NCBI RefSeq assembly: GCF_025465995.1
Contig: NZ_JANLNY010000006.1
Location: 992,001 to 1,056,000, forward strand
DNA length: 64,000 nt
Reading direction: 5' to 3'
DNA from: Pseudomonas sp. 5P_3.1_Bac2
Lineage (GTDB): Bacteria; Pseudomonadota; Gammaproteobacteria; Pseudomonadales; Pseudomonadaceae
Shown here one piece after another: positions 1-9,316 of this stretch (position 1 is its first letter; each line of letters starts with the position of its first letter). The position numbers were made by a program, and so were the translations under genes. The notes under the pieces are model-generated. The model saw only the letters and a program-made list of their open reading frames with translations, did not search any database and was not told the origin of the DNA.

Positions 1-399
1 CACTTCCCTATGCATAACGATGTTCAATCAGGCCTTAGCGGCGCTGGCAAGTTACCTGACCAGCTTGCGCAGTGGACTGATAGTTCCAAACAGAGCTTAT
101 ATTGAGCATTCACAGTTATGAAAGAATCATATAATTCTATGGTTATGACGGGTTTTCCCTGCAGCGTCTCGACCCTGATCCGGTATGCCCATGCCCTTGG
201 CTTAATTCCCAGTTATTGCGCCGCTGCGGGAATTTAAACTGAGGACAACCCTGGCTATTCGCTCGGCTATGTTCCTTGGCTGCTGAAGATTTATTGCCCA
301 GCGGCAAGCTGGGCTCCTTAAATCCGTTAAACCTCAGTAATAAACTGAAACATTTGCCTTTCTGGAGCGTCAACAGTTACCCAGCCCAGAGCACTCGTT
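1..399. other. Left-edge non-coding region
   Basis: No convincing complete gene. Frame 1 is open from base 1 to a TGA at 103-105 and could be the tail of a gene entering from the left, but the roughly 34 residues match nothing I recognise. A perfect TATAAT lies at 130-135, with only a poor -35 candidate, and could serve the DUF2252 gene at 400 through a long leader. A 7-bp perfect hairpin (GCCCAGC, 296-302; GCTGGGC, 308-314; loop GGCAA) precedes the gene; it lacks a T-tract, so it may be leader structure and not a terminator. Confidence 0.35.
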
Positions 400-1584
400 A
401 TGACTCCGCCTCGCCCCGCCGATCGCCTGCCCTATCTGACCCAATTACGTAACTTGAAAATGGCCCGCAGTGCCCACGCCTATGTGCGCGGCAGTACGGT
501 GCAGTTTTATGACTGGCTGCACAGCCAGCCCGGGCGACGCCTGCCGCAAGGGCCGGCGATCTGGATTTGTGGCGATTGCCATGCCGGTAATCTTGGCCCC
601 ACGGCCAACAGCAAGGGCAAGACAGACGTCTATATCCGCGACCTGGACCAAACCGTAATCGGCAACCCGGTGCACGACCTGGTGCGCTTGGCCCTGTCGC
701 TGGCCACCGCATCACGGGGTTCGGATTTGCCTGGGGTGACCACCGCACGGGTACTGGAAGAAATGATCCGCGGCTACGAGAGCGCCTTTGAGGACCGCCC
801 CGACGAGCCGCCAACGCGTCCACCGCAGGTTAAATCGAGCATGCGCAGTGCGGTTAAACGCACCTGGAAGCACCTCGCCCACGAACGTATTGAGAACGCC
901 AAACCGACCATTCCACTGGGCAAAAAGTTTTGGCCGCTGTCGCGCAAGGAAAGCAGCGCGATTAAAACCCTATGCGCCTCAGATGATGTACATAAGCTGG
1001 TCACTTCACTGAAGGGCCGACCCACTGATGCGCGGGTTGAACTGCTCGATAGCGCTTACTGGGTGAAGGGCTGTAGCTCCTTGGGGCTGCTCCGCTACGC
1101 CGTGCTGTTAGGCGTGGGCGATGAGGATGATCAAGAGTACTGCCTGATCGATATCAAGCAGGCCGTGGGCGCCGCCGCGCCGCGCTTTAACCGGGCGAAA
1201 ATGCCCCGTGATAACGGCAAACGCATTCTTGAAGGTGCGCGCAATCTGTCACCAGCCTTGGGCGAACGGATGCTCAGCACGCGTTTTCTCGACAACGGTT
1301 TCTTTGTCCGCGAGCTGTTGCCGCAGGATATGAAGTTGGAGCTTGATCAACTTAGTCAAAACGATGCCGTGCAAGCTGCCGGCTATCTGGCCCGAGTAGT
1401 AGGTGTGGCCCACGCCCGGCAGATGGACCGCGCCACCCGCTTAAGCTGGCTGGCGGACTTGCAGGTCAATCGCGCCAAAGACCTCGACGCGCCGTCGTGG
1501 CTGTGGACCAGTGTGGTGCAGTTAGTCGGCAAGCATGAGGAAGGCTATCTTAACCACTGTCGGCGCTATGCCTTACAGCAGTAG
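400..1584 (+). CDS. DUF2252 family protein
   Basis: A 394-residue protein recognised as DUF2252 from GDCHAGN at residues 58-64, the acidic motif DLDQ at 81-84 and NPVHDLVRL at about 88-96. The family has a kinase-like (aminoglycoside-phosphotransferase-like) fold, and its substrate is unknown. No signal peptide or membrane segment is visible, so the protein is probably cytoplasmic. The ATG at 400 places the first conserved block (MARSAHAYVRG) about 20 residues in, at the short end of the family. The ribosome-binding site is weak. The gene stands alone on the plus strand, followed by a strong hairpin at 1596-1630 and then a minus-strand acetyltransferase, so context gives no function. Confidence 0.8.
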   Translation: MTPPRPADRLPYLTQLRNLKMARSAHAYVRGSTVQFYDWLHSQPGRRLPQGPAIWICGDCHAGNLGPTANSKGKTDVYIRDLDQTVIGNPVHDLVRLALSLATASRGSDLPGVTTARVLEEMIRGYESAFEDRPDEPPTRPPQVKSSMRSAVKRTWKHLAHERIENAKPTIPLGKKFWPLSRKESSAIKTLCASDDVHKLVTSLKGRPTDARVELLDSAYWVKGCSSLGLLRYAVLLGVGDEDDQEYCLIDIKQAVGAAAPRFNRAKMPRDNGKRILEGARNLSPALGERMLSTRFLDNGFFVRELLPQDMKLELDQLSQNDAVQAAGYLARVVGVAHARQMDRATRLSWLADLQVNRAKDLDAPSWLWTSVVQLVGKHEEGYLNHCRRYALQQ

Positions 1585-1595
1585 GCTCGATGGCC

Positions 1596-1630
1596 CGTGG
1601 CGTAGGCCGGCAAGAATGGCCTACGCCACG
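1596..1630. terminator. Strong hairpin after DUF2252 gene
   Basis: A perfect 13-bp inverted repeat (1596-1608 and 1618-1630, arm CGTGGCGTAGGCC) with a 9-nt loop begins 11 bases after the DUF2252 stop. There is no T-tract on either side. It may be a 3' stabilising or termination hairpin, but it is not a textbook intrinsic terminator. Confidence 0.5.
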
Positions 1631-1755
1631 CGATGCAAACTATAGCGACTGGCATGGGCTCAAGCGCACAGTCCGGACCTAAGTGCGACGCTCCTCGCTG
1701 ACAGACCACCGCAGCGAATACGCGCACTGGTCCGGGCTAGTGCCGGTTTAACCAT

Positions 1756-2205
1756 CTACTGCTGATAAATATCCGGCCGATGCAGTTGCCAGATAAAGTC
1801 TGGTTGATTCACGGCAGTGAACCCCAGCTTCTCGTACAACCACCCTGCTGTGCTGGTGGCCAGCAGAATACGTCGCAACTGCTGCACATCAGGCTCGGCC
1901 AACAGTGCCGCACATAGCCAACGACCAAGCCCTTGGCCCTGATGGGCAGATGCAATGATCACATCACACAGATAGCCAAACGTCGCGTAATCGGTTACCA
2001 GCCGGGCGAAACCGACCTGACGCTGCTCATGATAAAGGCCCACGCACAGGCTGTGATCGATACTGCGCTGCACTCGCTCACGGCTGATGCCAGCAGCCCA
2101 TCTCGACTCACTGAGCAGTGCATGGATAACATCCAAATCCAGGCTGGTTTTATCCAGGCTTAAGCGATAACCCGCCTTGGCAAACTTCTCATCCCTATTA
2201 CTCAT
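1756..2205 (-). CDS. GNAT family N-acetyltransferase
   Basis: A 149-residue single-domain GNAT protein. The acetyl-CoA pyrophosphate-binding motif A appears as HQGQGLGRWL near residues 89-98, followed by the usual C-terminal YEKLGFT motif. Proteins of this size transfer acetyl from acetyl-CoA to a small-molecule or protein amine; the substrate cannot be read from sequence. The ATG at 2205 has AGGA about 8 bases upstream. The gene follows gapN on the same strand but is separated from it by an intrinsic terminator at 2242-2269, so it is probably transcribed on its own. Confidence 0.8.
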   Translation of the reverse strand: MSNRDEKFAKAGYRLSLDKTSLDLDVIHALLSESRWAAGISRERVQRSIDHSLCVGLYHEQRQVGFARLVTDYATFGYLCDVIIASAHQGQGLGRWLCAALLAEPDVQQLRRILLATSTAGWLYEKLGFTAVNQPDFIWQLHRPDIYQQ

Positions 2206-2241
2206 CTGCGCATCCTGCGTAATGATTGAACCCCCTAAATA

Positions 2242-2269
2242 AATCAGGCCCGCGCAAACGGGCCTGATT
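2242..2269 (-). terminator. Intrinsic terminator of zwf-pgl-eda-gapN operon
   Basis: Perfect 11-bp stem (AATCAGGCCCG, 2242-2252; CGGGCCTGATT, 2259-2269) with a 6-nt loop, 36 bases beyond the gapN stop. Read on the minus strand it is followed by a T-rich run (TTATTTAG), as expected of a Rho-independent terminator. Confidence 0.8.
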
Positions 2270-2304
2270 CTGTAGTGCTAGCTTAGCGAATGAGCGGCAA
2301 TAAG

Positions 2305-3930
2305 TCAGAGGATATAGTCCGTGCTGATAAACACCGACTCGCGGTTAAGGATGATGTCGTTAAGCAGCGCCTTGCTTTGCGGCGTGCTGCGACTGGCGAC
2401 CAGAGTGCGGATGGAGAACACCCGCAGGGCGTCATCCACCGACAGCGTGCCTTCAGCCGAGTTTTTACGCCCGTTAAACGGATAACTGTCCGGGCCACGC
2501 TGGCACTGGGCGTTGATATTGATGCGGCCCACTTGGTTAACAAAGGCATCGACCAAACGCCCCACCTCGGCTGAATCGTTGCCGAAGATGCTTAGCTGCT
2601 GACCGTAGTCAGACTGCTGCACGTAGTCGATGACTTCCTTGACGTCTTTAAACGGCACCACCGGCACCAGCGGACCGAACTGCTCCTCGTGATACAGGCG
2701 CATATCGGTGGACACGGGGCTGAGCAGCGCCGGGTAGAAGAAGCTCTGGCGATGCTCGCCGCCGCCTTCGTTTATGATTTTTGCACCTTTGTTCAAGGCA
2801 TCATCGAGCAACTGCGTGAGGTAAGCGACCTTGCCGGATTCAGGCAAAGGTGTGAGCGCCACACCCTCTTCCCATGGCATGCCGGGCTTGAGCGCCGCCA
2901 GTTTGGCACTGAACTTGGTCAGGAACGGCTCCAGTACATCCTCATGCACAAACAGGATTTTCAGCGCGGTGCAGCGCTGCCCGTTAAAGGACAACGCGCC
3001 AGTAACCGCCTCTTCCACGGCGTTATCCAGATCAACCTTGGGCAACACGATGCCGGGGTTTTTCGCATCCAAGCCCAGCGCCGCACGCAGGCGATGGGGC
3101 CGTGGGTGCAGACGCTTAAGATCACTGGCGCCTTTGTGCGTGCCGATAAAGGCAAACACGTCGATCTTGCCGGTGGCCATCAGCGCGCTGACAGTGTCAC
3201 GACCACGGCCGTAAATCACGTTGATCACCCCTGGCGGGAAGCTGGAGCGGAAGGCTTCCAGCAGCGGGCGAATCAGCAGCACGCCGAACTTAGCTGGTTT
3301 GAACACCACGGTATTGCCCATGATCAACGCCGGAATCAGGGTGGTGAAGGTTTCATTCAGCGGATAGTTGTAGGGGCCCATGCACAGCGCGACGCCTAAC
3401 GGCACCCGGCGAATCTGGCCGATGGTGCCCTGGACCATCTCAAAGCGGCTGGATTGGCGATCCAATTGCTTCAACGACTCGATGGTGTCGACGATGTAGT
3501 CGCAGGTGCGGTCGAATTCTTTCTCGGCGTCTTTAAGGTTTTTGCCGATCTCCCACATCAGCAAGCGCACTACGGCCTCGCGCTGTTCACGCATACGCGC
3601 GAGGAAGGTTTCGACGTGGCCGATCCGCTCACTCACCCGCAGGTTGGGCCACACCCCCTGCCCATGGTCGTAGGCCTGTACCGCGGCATCCAACGCCGCT
3701 AAGGCCGCGTCGGCATCCATCAGCGGCGTGCTGCCTAAAATCACTTGTTGCTCGCCCTGCTCGCTGCTCAGGTAAACCGGGCTGTAAACAGTCGCCAGCG
3801 GGCCTTGCCAGGTTTTCATCTGACCATTGAGGAGGTACTCGCGCTGCTCCTGCGGCTCGCCCAAACGGTAGCGCTCAGGGATGTCTTCTGCACGGGGAAA
3901 TAAGGTATCCAGTTGCTTGGCAATGCTCAT
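2305..3930 (-). CDS. gapN: NADP-dependent non-phosphorylating glyceraldehyde-3-phosphate dehydrogenase
   Basis: A 541-residue aldehyde dehydrogenase-fold enzyme of the long bacterial GapN type, expected to oxidise glyceraldehyde-3-phosphate directly to 3-phosphoglycerate while reducing NADP. The catalytic cysteine lies in FNGQRCTALK, and the substrate and cofactor regions include GPYNYPLNET and MGNTVVFKPAKFG. Where most ALDHs carry the general-base glutamate (ELGGK), this protein reads LGLDAKN, which I believe is normal for this subfamily. The ATG at 3930 has AGGTG just upstream; an in-frame extension to 4071 overlaps eda and has no support. It is the last gene of the zwf operon, 40 bases after eda, and would pair ED flux with extra NADPH. 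A general ALDH role is the alternative. Confidence 0.85.
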   Translation of the reverse strand: MSIAKQLDTLFPRAEDIPERYRLGEPQEQREYLLNGQMKTWQGPLATVYSPVYLSSEQGEQQVILGSTPLMDADAALAALDAAVQAYDHGQGVWPNLRVSERIGHVETFLARMREQREAVVRLLMWEIGKNLKDAEKEFDRTCDYIVDTIESLKQLDRQSSRFEMVQGTIGQIRRVPLGVALCMGPYNYPLNETFTTLIPALIMGNTVVFKPAKFGVLLIRPLLEAFRSSFPPGVINVIYGRGRDTVSALMATGKIDVFAFIGTHKGASDLKRLHPRPHRLRAALGLDAKNPGIVLPKVDLDNAVEEAVTGALSFNGQRCTALKILFVHEDVLEPFLTKFSAKLAALKPGMPWEEGVALTPLPESGKVAYLTQLLDDALNKGAKIINEGGGEHRQSFFYPALLSPVSTDMRLYHEEQFGPLVPVVPFKDVKEVIDYVQQSDYGQQLSIFGNDSAEVGRLVDAFVNQVGRININAQCQRGPDSYPFNGRKNSAEGTLSVDDALRVFSIRTLVASRSTPQSKALLNDIILNRESVFISTDYIL

Positions 3931-3970
3931 GATTACACCTGCTTCAAAGCTGACTCGGATGACGGGCCGC

Positions 3971-4657
3971 TTAGTTAAATAACTCCAGCGCCTCAGCGGT
4001 GGCTTGCTCGATGCGTGCCCATTGGCCCTGATGAATCCACTCGCGGTTAAGCATCCAACTGCCGCCGACACACATCACATTGGCTTGAGCCATGTATTGC
4101 TTGAGGTTGGCCGGACCGACGCCGCCGGTTGGGCAAAAGCGCACACTGTTAAATGGACCACTCAAAGCCTTGAGCGCTGCCACGCCACCGGCAACTTCAG
4201 CGGGGAATAACTTAAAGCGACGATAGCCTAGGGCATGACCCAGCATCACTTCTGAAGCGCTGCTGACACCGGGTAACAAAGGCAGCGGGCTGTAGACGCC
4301 AGCACGCAATAGCTCAGAAGTGGAGCCGGGGCTGACAATAAACTGCGCGCCAACAGCTTCGGCCTCGGCCAGCATGCGCTCATCCAGCACCGTGCCGGCA
4401 CCGACACACAACTCCGGGCGTTGCTCGCGCAGGATACGAATGGCTTCTAAGCCAAACTCGGAGCGCAGGGTCACCTCCAAAGTGTCCAGGCCGCCTGCCG
4501 CCAGAGCGTCGGCCATGGGCAAGACATCCTCCAGGCGCTCAATAGTAATCACCGGCAGAATTCGGGCGCGCTCACATATCGCGTCGATCAGTGCCACCTT
4601 GTGTTCCATGCTCGGTACAGCGTCGTGCAGTTTTTGTGTTTGTTTTGCAAGACTCAT
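3971..4657 (-). CDS. eda: 2-keto-3-deoxy-6-phosphogluconate aldolase
   Basis: A 228-residue KDPG/KHG aldolase that splits 2-keto-3-deoxy-6-phosphogluconate into pyruvate and glyceraldehyde-3-phosphate, the last step of the Entner-Doudoroff pathway. The Schiff-base lysine is in RRFKLFPAE, the catalytic glutamate and arginine are in TLEVTLR, and the phosphate-binding loop is FCPTGGV. The ATG at 4657 is chosen because GAGGAG lies 6 bases upstream; a longer reading to 4687 would overlap pgl. The gene follows pgl closely and precedes gapN in one transcription unit. Confidence 0.95.
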   Translation of the reverse strand: MSLAKQTQKLHDAVPSMEHKVALIDAICERARILPVITIERLEDVLPMADALAAGGLDTLEVTLRSEFGLEAIRILREQRPELCVGAGTVLDERMLAEAEAVGAQFIVSPGSTSELLRAGVYSPLPLLPGVSSASEVMLGHALGYRRFKLFPAEVAGGVAALKALSGPFNSVRFCPTGGVGPANLKQYMAQANVMCVGGSWMLNREWIHQGQWARIEQATAEALELFN

Positions 4658-4674
4658 TGCGGGCTCCTCAGCGC

Positions 4675-5391
4675 TCAAGGGCACCAATAAATGTTTAGTG
4701 GAGAGTTAAAAAAGGCTCGGATGGGCATCAGGGGTACATCACCAGCAGCCACGGCTTCACGCAAAGTGCTGAGCTTGGAGCTGCCTTGCAACAACAGGAA
4801 GGTGCTGCGTGCCTTGCCCAGCACCGCCAGGGTCAGGCTCAGCCGTTGATGTGGCACAGTCGGCGCACGCAGGGCCAGACAACGCCGCTGTGCGTCTGGC
4901 AGCAATGCTTCAGCGAGATTTGGGCTGGCGGGGAATAACGAAGCCGTGTGGCCGTCCTCCCCCATCCCCAGGACCAAGGCGTCGATCGGCTGTGGCAGTT
5001 GCGCCAAAGCTTGATCAGCCGCGAGCGCGCATTCATCGACAGTGGCTGCCGAGTGATACAGGCCAATAAAACGCGCCTTGGCCGCCGGACCCTGGAGCAG
5101 ATGACGACGCACCAAACCCTCATTGCTATCGGCATGGCCGACCGGCACCCAGCGCTCATCGGCCAGGCTGACCACCACCTGCGCCCAGTTCAATTCGTGC
5201 TGCGCCAGTTGCTTGAAGAAGTTCAGCGGCGTACGCCCGCCCGACACCACTAAGCTTGCCGTGCCCCGCTCAGCGATGGCCTGCTGTAACACCTCAGCCA
5301 CACTTGCGGCTAACTGCTTGGCGAGCTTCTGCTCATTTGCCAATTCAATTAGTTGCAGTGCCTGCGGCAGCTGCAAACTAGAAATCGCCAT
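4675..5391 (-). CDS. pgl: 6-phosphogluconolactonase
   Basis: A 238-residue DevB/Pgl-type lactonase that hydrolyses 6-phosphogluconolactone to 6-phosphogluconate in the cytoplasm. Motifs visible are VSGGRTP near residue 52, DERWVP and [13 protein letters not shown]. The start at 5391 gives MAISSLQLP, as in other Pseudomonas Pgl proteins; an alternative ATG at 5406 would add five residues. The gene overlaps the end of zwf by 14 bases, which suggests translational coupling. Confidence 0.93.
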   Translation of the reverse strand: MAISSLQLPQALQLIELANEQKLAKQLAASVAEVLQQAIAERGTASLVVSGGRTPLNFFKQLAQHELNWAQVVVSLADERWVPVGHADSNEGLVRRHLLQGPAAKARFIGLYHSAATVDECALAADQALAQLPQPIDALVLGMGEDGHTASLFPASPNLAEALLPDAQRRCLALRAPTVPHQRLSLTLAVLGKARSTFLLLQGSSKLSTLREAVAAGDVPLMPIRAFFNSPLNIYWCP

Positions 5392-6844
5392 ACCAATCCC
5401 TACCATCGCGTGAAATTAACCCCACCGCCGCCTGCGGCCCCCAACTCCCAGCCGGATACGGCTTGGGCGCACTGCCCTGGCGCTGCCAGCCGGCTATTAA
5501 CTGATCACACCACTGCCAGGCGAAATCAATTTCATCCTCACGGACAAACAGGTTCTGATTGCCCTTCATCACCTCTAACAGCAAACGCTCGTAAGCATCT
5601 GGGATGCGCCGGCTGCGATAGGTGTCGTTAAAACTTAATTGCAGCGGACAGCTGCGCAGCTGCATGCCCTTATCCAGACCCTGCTCTTTGGTCATGACCT
5701 GCAGCGAAATGCCTTCATCGGGCTGCAAGCGAATGACCAAGCGATTGCTGATGAGCGGCCGCTGCTCTGGGGCGAAGATATAGTGCGGCGGGTCTTTAAA
5801 CTGCACGACGATCTGCGACACCTTTTGCGGCATACGTTTGCCCGTACGCAGATAAAACGGCACACCGGCCCAGCGCCAGTTACGCACTTCAGCGCGTAGC
5901 GCGACGAAGGTTTCGGTATCGCTGTTGGCGTTGCTGTTGTCTTCTTGCAGATAGCCCGGCACCGCTTTGCCATTGATACTGCCGGCCACGTATTGGCCAC
6001 GCACCACTTGCTGGCTGATGTTTTCCGCGCTGATCGGGGCCAAGGCTTGCAGAACCTTGACCTTCTCATTGCGGATGCTATTGGCCGAGAGGTCCGACGG
6101 TGGGTCCATGGCGATCAAGCACAACAGCTGCAACAGATGGTTTTGGATCATGTCGCGCAGTTGCCCGGCCTGATCGAAATAGCCCCAACGGCCTTCGATA
6201 CCCACCTGCTCCGCCACGGTAATCTCTACGTGGGAGATATGATTCTGGTTCCACTGCGACTCAAACAGGCTGTTGGCGAAGCGCAGGGCAATCAGGTTTT
6301 GTACGGTTTCTTTGCCGAGATAGTGATCGATGCGGTAGATCCGCTCTTCGGGGAAGTAACGCGCGACCTCTTGGTTCACCCGGCGCGCCGATTCGCGATC
6401 ATGGCCAATGGGTTTTTCCAGTACCACCCGGGTACGCTCAGCCAGACCGGCGCTGGCCAAGCCGGCGCAAATGGCCCCGTAAACCCGAGCGGCGGTGGCG
6501 AAATAAGCAATGATCGGGGCCTTAGCATCGAGCAGCTCGGCGAGCGCCGCGTAGGCCGCGCTGTCTTGGAAGTCGATGTTTAACCAACCAATACGCGCCA
6601 GGAAGCTGTTGAGCTGCGCAGCATCCAGCTCATCTTCCGGCACATGCCGCCGCAAGGCTTGTTCAATGACCGCCAGCGGCTGCTCGCCTGCCACCTCGCG
6701 GCCTAGGGCTAAGATTTTACTGTCACTGGCGAACAAGCCCGCGGCATGCAGGTGATACAAAGCGGGAAACAACTTACGCAGAGCCAGATCACCAAAGGCG
6801 CCAAATAAGGCCAAGGTGCACGGCTCAATATTTTCTTGGATCAT
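5378..6844 (-). CDS. zwf: Glucose-6-phosphate 1-dehydrogenase
   Basis: A 488-residue enzyme oxidising glucose-6-phosphate to 6-phosphogluconolactone with NADP (or NAD in some pseudomonads). It has the Rossmann fingerprint [11 protein letters not shown] close to the N-terminus and the active-site signature RIDHYLGKE. The start at 6844 gives the usual family length and has GGAAG 7 bases upstream; the longer reading to 6901 would extend to the HexR-like operator. It is the first gene of the zwf-pgl-eda-gapN operon and is divergent from hexR, the expected repressor. Confidence 0.95.
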   Translation of the reverse strand: MIQENIEPCTLALFGAFGDLALRKLFPALYHLHAAGLFASDSKILALGREVAGEQPLAVIEQALRRHVPEDELDAAQLNSFLARIGWLNIDFQDSAAYAALAELLDAKAPIIAYFATAARVYGAICAGLASAGLAERTRVVLEKPIGHDRESARRVNQEVARYFPEERIYRIDHYLGKETVQNLIALRFANSLFESQWNQNHISHVEITVAEQVGIEGRWGYFDQAGQLRDMIQNHLLQLLCLIAMDPPSDLSANSIRNEKVKVLQALAPISAENISQQVVRGQYVAGSINGKAVPGYLQEDNSNANSDTETFVALRAEVRNWRWAGVPFYLRTGKRMPQKVSQIVVQFKDPPHYIFAPEQRPLISNRLVIRLQPDEGISLQVMTKEQGLDKGMQLRSCPLQLSFNDTYRSRRIPDAYERLLLEVMKGNQNLFVREDEIDFAWQWCDQLIAGWQRQGSAPKPYPAGSWGPQAAVGLISRDGRDWYGDF

Positions 6845-6905
6845 TTGTGGTCTTCCATAACATTGCGCCGTAGATTTACACCCTTCACTGGGCTTGTTCA
6901 AGAGC

Positions 6906-6929
6906 TATGTAGTAATAAAACAACATTTA
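6906..6929. promoter_or_regulatory. HexR-like operator between zwf and hexR
   Basis: The core TGTAGTAATAAAACAACATT (6908-6927) is nearly repeated upstream of glk at 17060-17080, there with one extra base in the spacer. The ends resemble the TTGT...ACAA half-sites reported for Pseudomonas HexR, though the spacing here is wider than the N7-8 I recall. The position between divergent zwf and hexR is where HexR is known to act in Pseudomonas; release would follow KDPG binding. Confidence 0.6.
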
Positions 6930-7032
6930 ACCACTGCTTAGAATTTCCTGCCGGCGCCACAATGCCGGTAGTCGGGGCACCGAAGTGCCTTGTAGGATAG
7001 GCGCCTGATTGCCGTCCTCTCTGGGAGCCCAA

Positions 7033-7902
7033 ATGGACCGTCTGAATAACCTGCTGGAAGAGATTCAGAATCGTCTGAGCGAACTGAATAAAGCTGAACG
7101 CAAAGTGGCGGAAGTCATCTTGCAAGCGCCCCAGCAGGCCACGCGTTTTAGCATTGCCGCACTGGCTCAGGCCGCGAAGGTCAGCGAGCCCACGGTCAAC
7201 CGCTTCTGTCGCTCCTTCGGCGTCAATGGCTACCCCGAACTGAAGATGCAGCTGGCGCAGAGCCTGGCCAGCGGCGCAGCTTATGTCAGCCGCGCAGTAG
7301 CCGCGGATGACGGACCTGAGGCCTACACCCAGAAGATTTTCGGCAGCACCATCAACTCCCTCGACAGCGCCCTTAAGCAGCTCGACCCGCAGCTGATTAG
7401 CCGCGCCGTCGATTTGCTCATTCAAGCACGGCAGATTCACTTCTTTGGCCTCGGCGCCTCGGCCTCGGTGGCCCAGGACGCGCAACATAAGTTCTTCCGC
7501 TTTAACCTCGCCGTCAGCGCCCACAGCGATGTGATGATGCAGCGCATGCTGGCTTCGGTGGCCCATACCGGCGACTTGTTTGTGATCATTTCCTATACCG
7601 GCCGCACCCGTGAATTGGTGGAAATTGCCCGCCTGGCCCGTCACAACGGTGCCTCAGTGCTGGGCCTGACCGCCGCCAATTCGGCCCTAGCGCAAACCAG
7701 CACCTTAAGCCTGAATATCCCGCTGCCCGAGGACACCGACATTTATATGCCGATGACCTCACGCATCGTCCAACTGACCGTCCTCGATGTGCTGGCCACC
7801 GGCGTGACCCTGCGCCGTGGCGCGGACTTTCAGCCGCACCTGCGGCGCATCAAGGAGAGTCTCAACGTCAGTCGCTACCCTCTTGATGATGAACCTAACT
7901 AA
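7033..7902 (+). CDS. hexR: RpiR-family repressor HexR
   Basis: A 289-residue transcription factor with an N-terminal RpiR-type helix-turn-helix (about residues 1-77, containing [15 protein letters not shown]) and a C-terminal SIS sugar-phosphate-binding domain (about 120-260, containing [14 protein letters not shown] and ISYTGRTRE). HexR in Pseudomonas represses zwf-pgl-eda and edd/glk-type operons and is relieved by 2-keto-3-deoxy-6-phosphogluconate. The ATG at 7033 is preferred because GGGAG lies just upstream; an earlier in-frame start at 7009 is less likely. The gene ends only 12 bases from the convergent oprB stop. Confidence 0.93.
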   Translation: MDRLNNLLEEIQNRLSELNKAERKVAEVILQAPQQATRFSIAALAQAAKVSEPTVNRFCRSFGVNGYPELKMQLAQSLASGAAYVSRAVAADDGPEAYTQKIFGSTINSLDSALKQLDPQLISRAVDLLIQARQIHFFGLGASASVAQDAQHKFFRFNLAVSAHSDVMMQRMLASVAHTGDLFVIISYTGRTRELVEIARLARHNGASVLGLTAANSALAQTSTLSLNIPLPEDTDIYMPMTSRIVQLTVLDVLATGVTLRRGADFQPHLRRIKESLNVSRYPLDDEPN

Positions 7903-7914
7903 GGCCAGCGCCGC

Positions 7915-9255
7915 TTAGAACGACGACTGGATCTTCAACCCGGCGACCAAGGCGTTATCCACCTGATCGACCCCGCCTGGGCTCTTGATGTATTGCAGGT
8001 TAGGACGCACCGTCAGCCAGTTGGTGACGTGCACTCCGTAGTACAGCTCGGCGTTGTACTCACTGCGCTGCACCGGCACAAAGCCCGGGTTGTCGTAGTC
8101 ATCGATGCCACTTTGGCTGTTGAACTGCTCGGCGCGGCGCTTCACATCATCGTTAACGTGGATACGCGCCACGGCAAAGCCGATATCGTCTTTCGGCCGC
8201 GCATCAAAGGCACCTTTGTAGACCATGCCGGCTTGCTGGTAGTTATCGATCACGTTGGTGGCCTGATCGTGCACGGTAAAGTTGGCGAACAGGCTAAGCC
8301 CGCGGCTGCTATCGCCATCATGGGCGGTGACTTGCTGCAAGCCGCCGAGCCACCAGCCATGTTTGCTGGAGCGCGATTTAGCCGGCTCACCAGTCAAGCC
8401 CTGAGGCTGGCCATTGACATCGTCGTACACGTCATCGGCCTTGGCACTGCTGTAGTAATAGCCGACCCGGTATTCACCCGGCAGGCCCTGCCACTTCGGC
8501 GACCAGACCAGCTCCACGGGGATAATCGCGCCCTTAGTGCCACTGCCGCTGAGCTTAAAGCCGTTGCCGGTTTCCAGGTTGGAAGGGTTTTGCTCAAACG
8601 CGCCGACCTGCACAAACAGTTCGGGCGTCAGGTTGTACTTAACCCGCATGGCCCACTGGCTAACAGGCCAGTTGTACCAAATACCACCCGCCCAGTTGCC
8701 CACTTGCGAGCCGCAGAAGGCCAAGTTCTGGAAGTCGCAGGCGAAGCTGTTGAAGTCCTCACCTTCGCCAAAGCGACCGACTTTAATATCCAGCGCGCCA
8801 TCGAAATACTTTTGCTTGAACCACATTTGCGTGAGCCGCCAGGTTTGCCCACGGCCCCAGACTTCTTGCACAGAGCTCAACTGGCCGGCGCGCGGATCAC
8901 TGATGCGGTCATTGGACAGGTTGCGCCCGCTACGCTCGCTGATGGTCAGCTTAAATTCGGCGTCGTGCCAGCCAAGAATCTTCTGTAAGTCCAGGTGAGC
9001 GCCTAAACCAAATTGGTCGGTGTAACGCGCCGTGTTGCTGTGGTCATAACCACCTTGCAGATTGGACGCCACCTCACCGACGTAATCCACACTGAAGTCA
9101 TAACCCTTGTCTAATAACTCGGTGCGCGTGCCGCCCCAATCTCCGCTCATCCACTTTGATTCACTGGAGAAAGCCTCGGCCCCGATGGCCATACTGCTGG
9201 CAAGCAACGTCAGCAAGGCTAGCGTGCCTTGCGTGGTGCGCTGACGACGGTCCAT
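7915..9255 (-). CDS. oprB: Carbohydrate-selective porin OprB
   Basis: A 446-residue outer-membrane porin of the OprB family, which lets glucose and some other sugars cross the outer membrane. An N-terminal signal peptide (basic MDRRQR then a hydrophobic stretch, cleavage near AIGAEA) precedes a domain opening with WMSGDWGGTRTELLDKGYDF, typical of OprB. The protein ends in SSF with a terminal aromatic residue, as expected for a beta-barrel recognised by BAM. It lies 61 bases downstream of gtsD and is probably cotranscribed with the glucose ABC transporter. Confidence 0.93.
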   Translation of the reverse strand: MDRRQRTTQGTLALLTLLASSMAIGAEAFSSESKWMSGDWGGTRTELLDKGYDFSVDYVGEVASNLQGGYDHSNTARYTDQFGLGAHLDLQKILGWHDAEFKLTISERSGRNLSNDRISDPRAGQLSSVQEVWGRGQTWRLTQMWFKQKYFDGALDIKVGRFGEGEDFNSFACDFQNLAFCGSQVGNWAGGIWYNWPVSQWAMRVKYNLTPELFVQVGAFEQNPSNLETGNGFKLSGSGTKGAIIPVELVWSPKWQGLPGEYRVGYYYSSAKADDVYDDVNGQPQGLTGEPAKSRSSKHGWWLGGLQQVTAHDGDSSRGLSLFANFTVHDQATNVIDNYQQAGMVYKGAFDARPKDDIGFAVARIHVNDDVKRRAEQFNSQSGIDDYDNPGFVPVQRSEYNAELYYGVHVTNWLTVRPNLQYIKSPGGVDQVDNALVAGLKIQSSF

Positions 9256-9316
9256 ATCTCTACACCCTCTATTGTTGTTGTGGTAAAGGTCTATGCAAGA
9301 AACAGCGGTAAAACAC

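Noticed and set aside
1718..1730. 13-mer shared in inverted orientation with 18939-18951 (CCAGTGCGCGTAT)
   Set aside because: Dozens of 13-mer matches are expected by chance in 64 kb, and the flanks do not match, so it is not evidence of a dispersed element.
6898..7644. 248-codon minus-strand open frame across hexR
   Set aside because: It lies entirely on the opposite strand of hexR and the zwf/hexR operator, with antisense-like composition; hexR is clearly the real gene.
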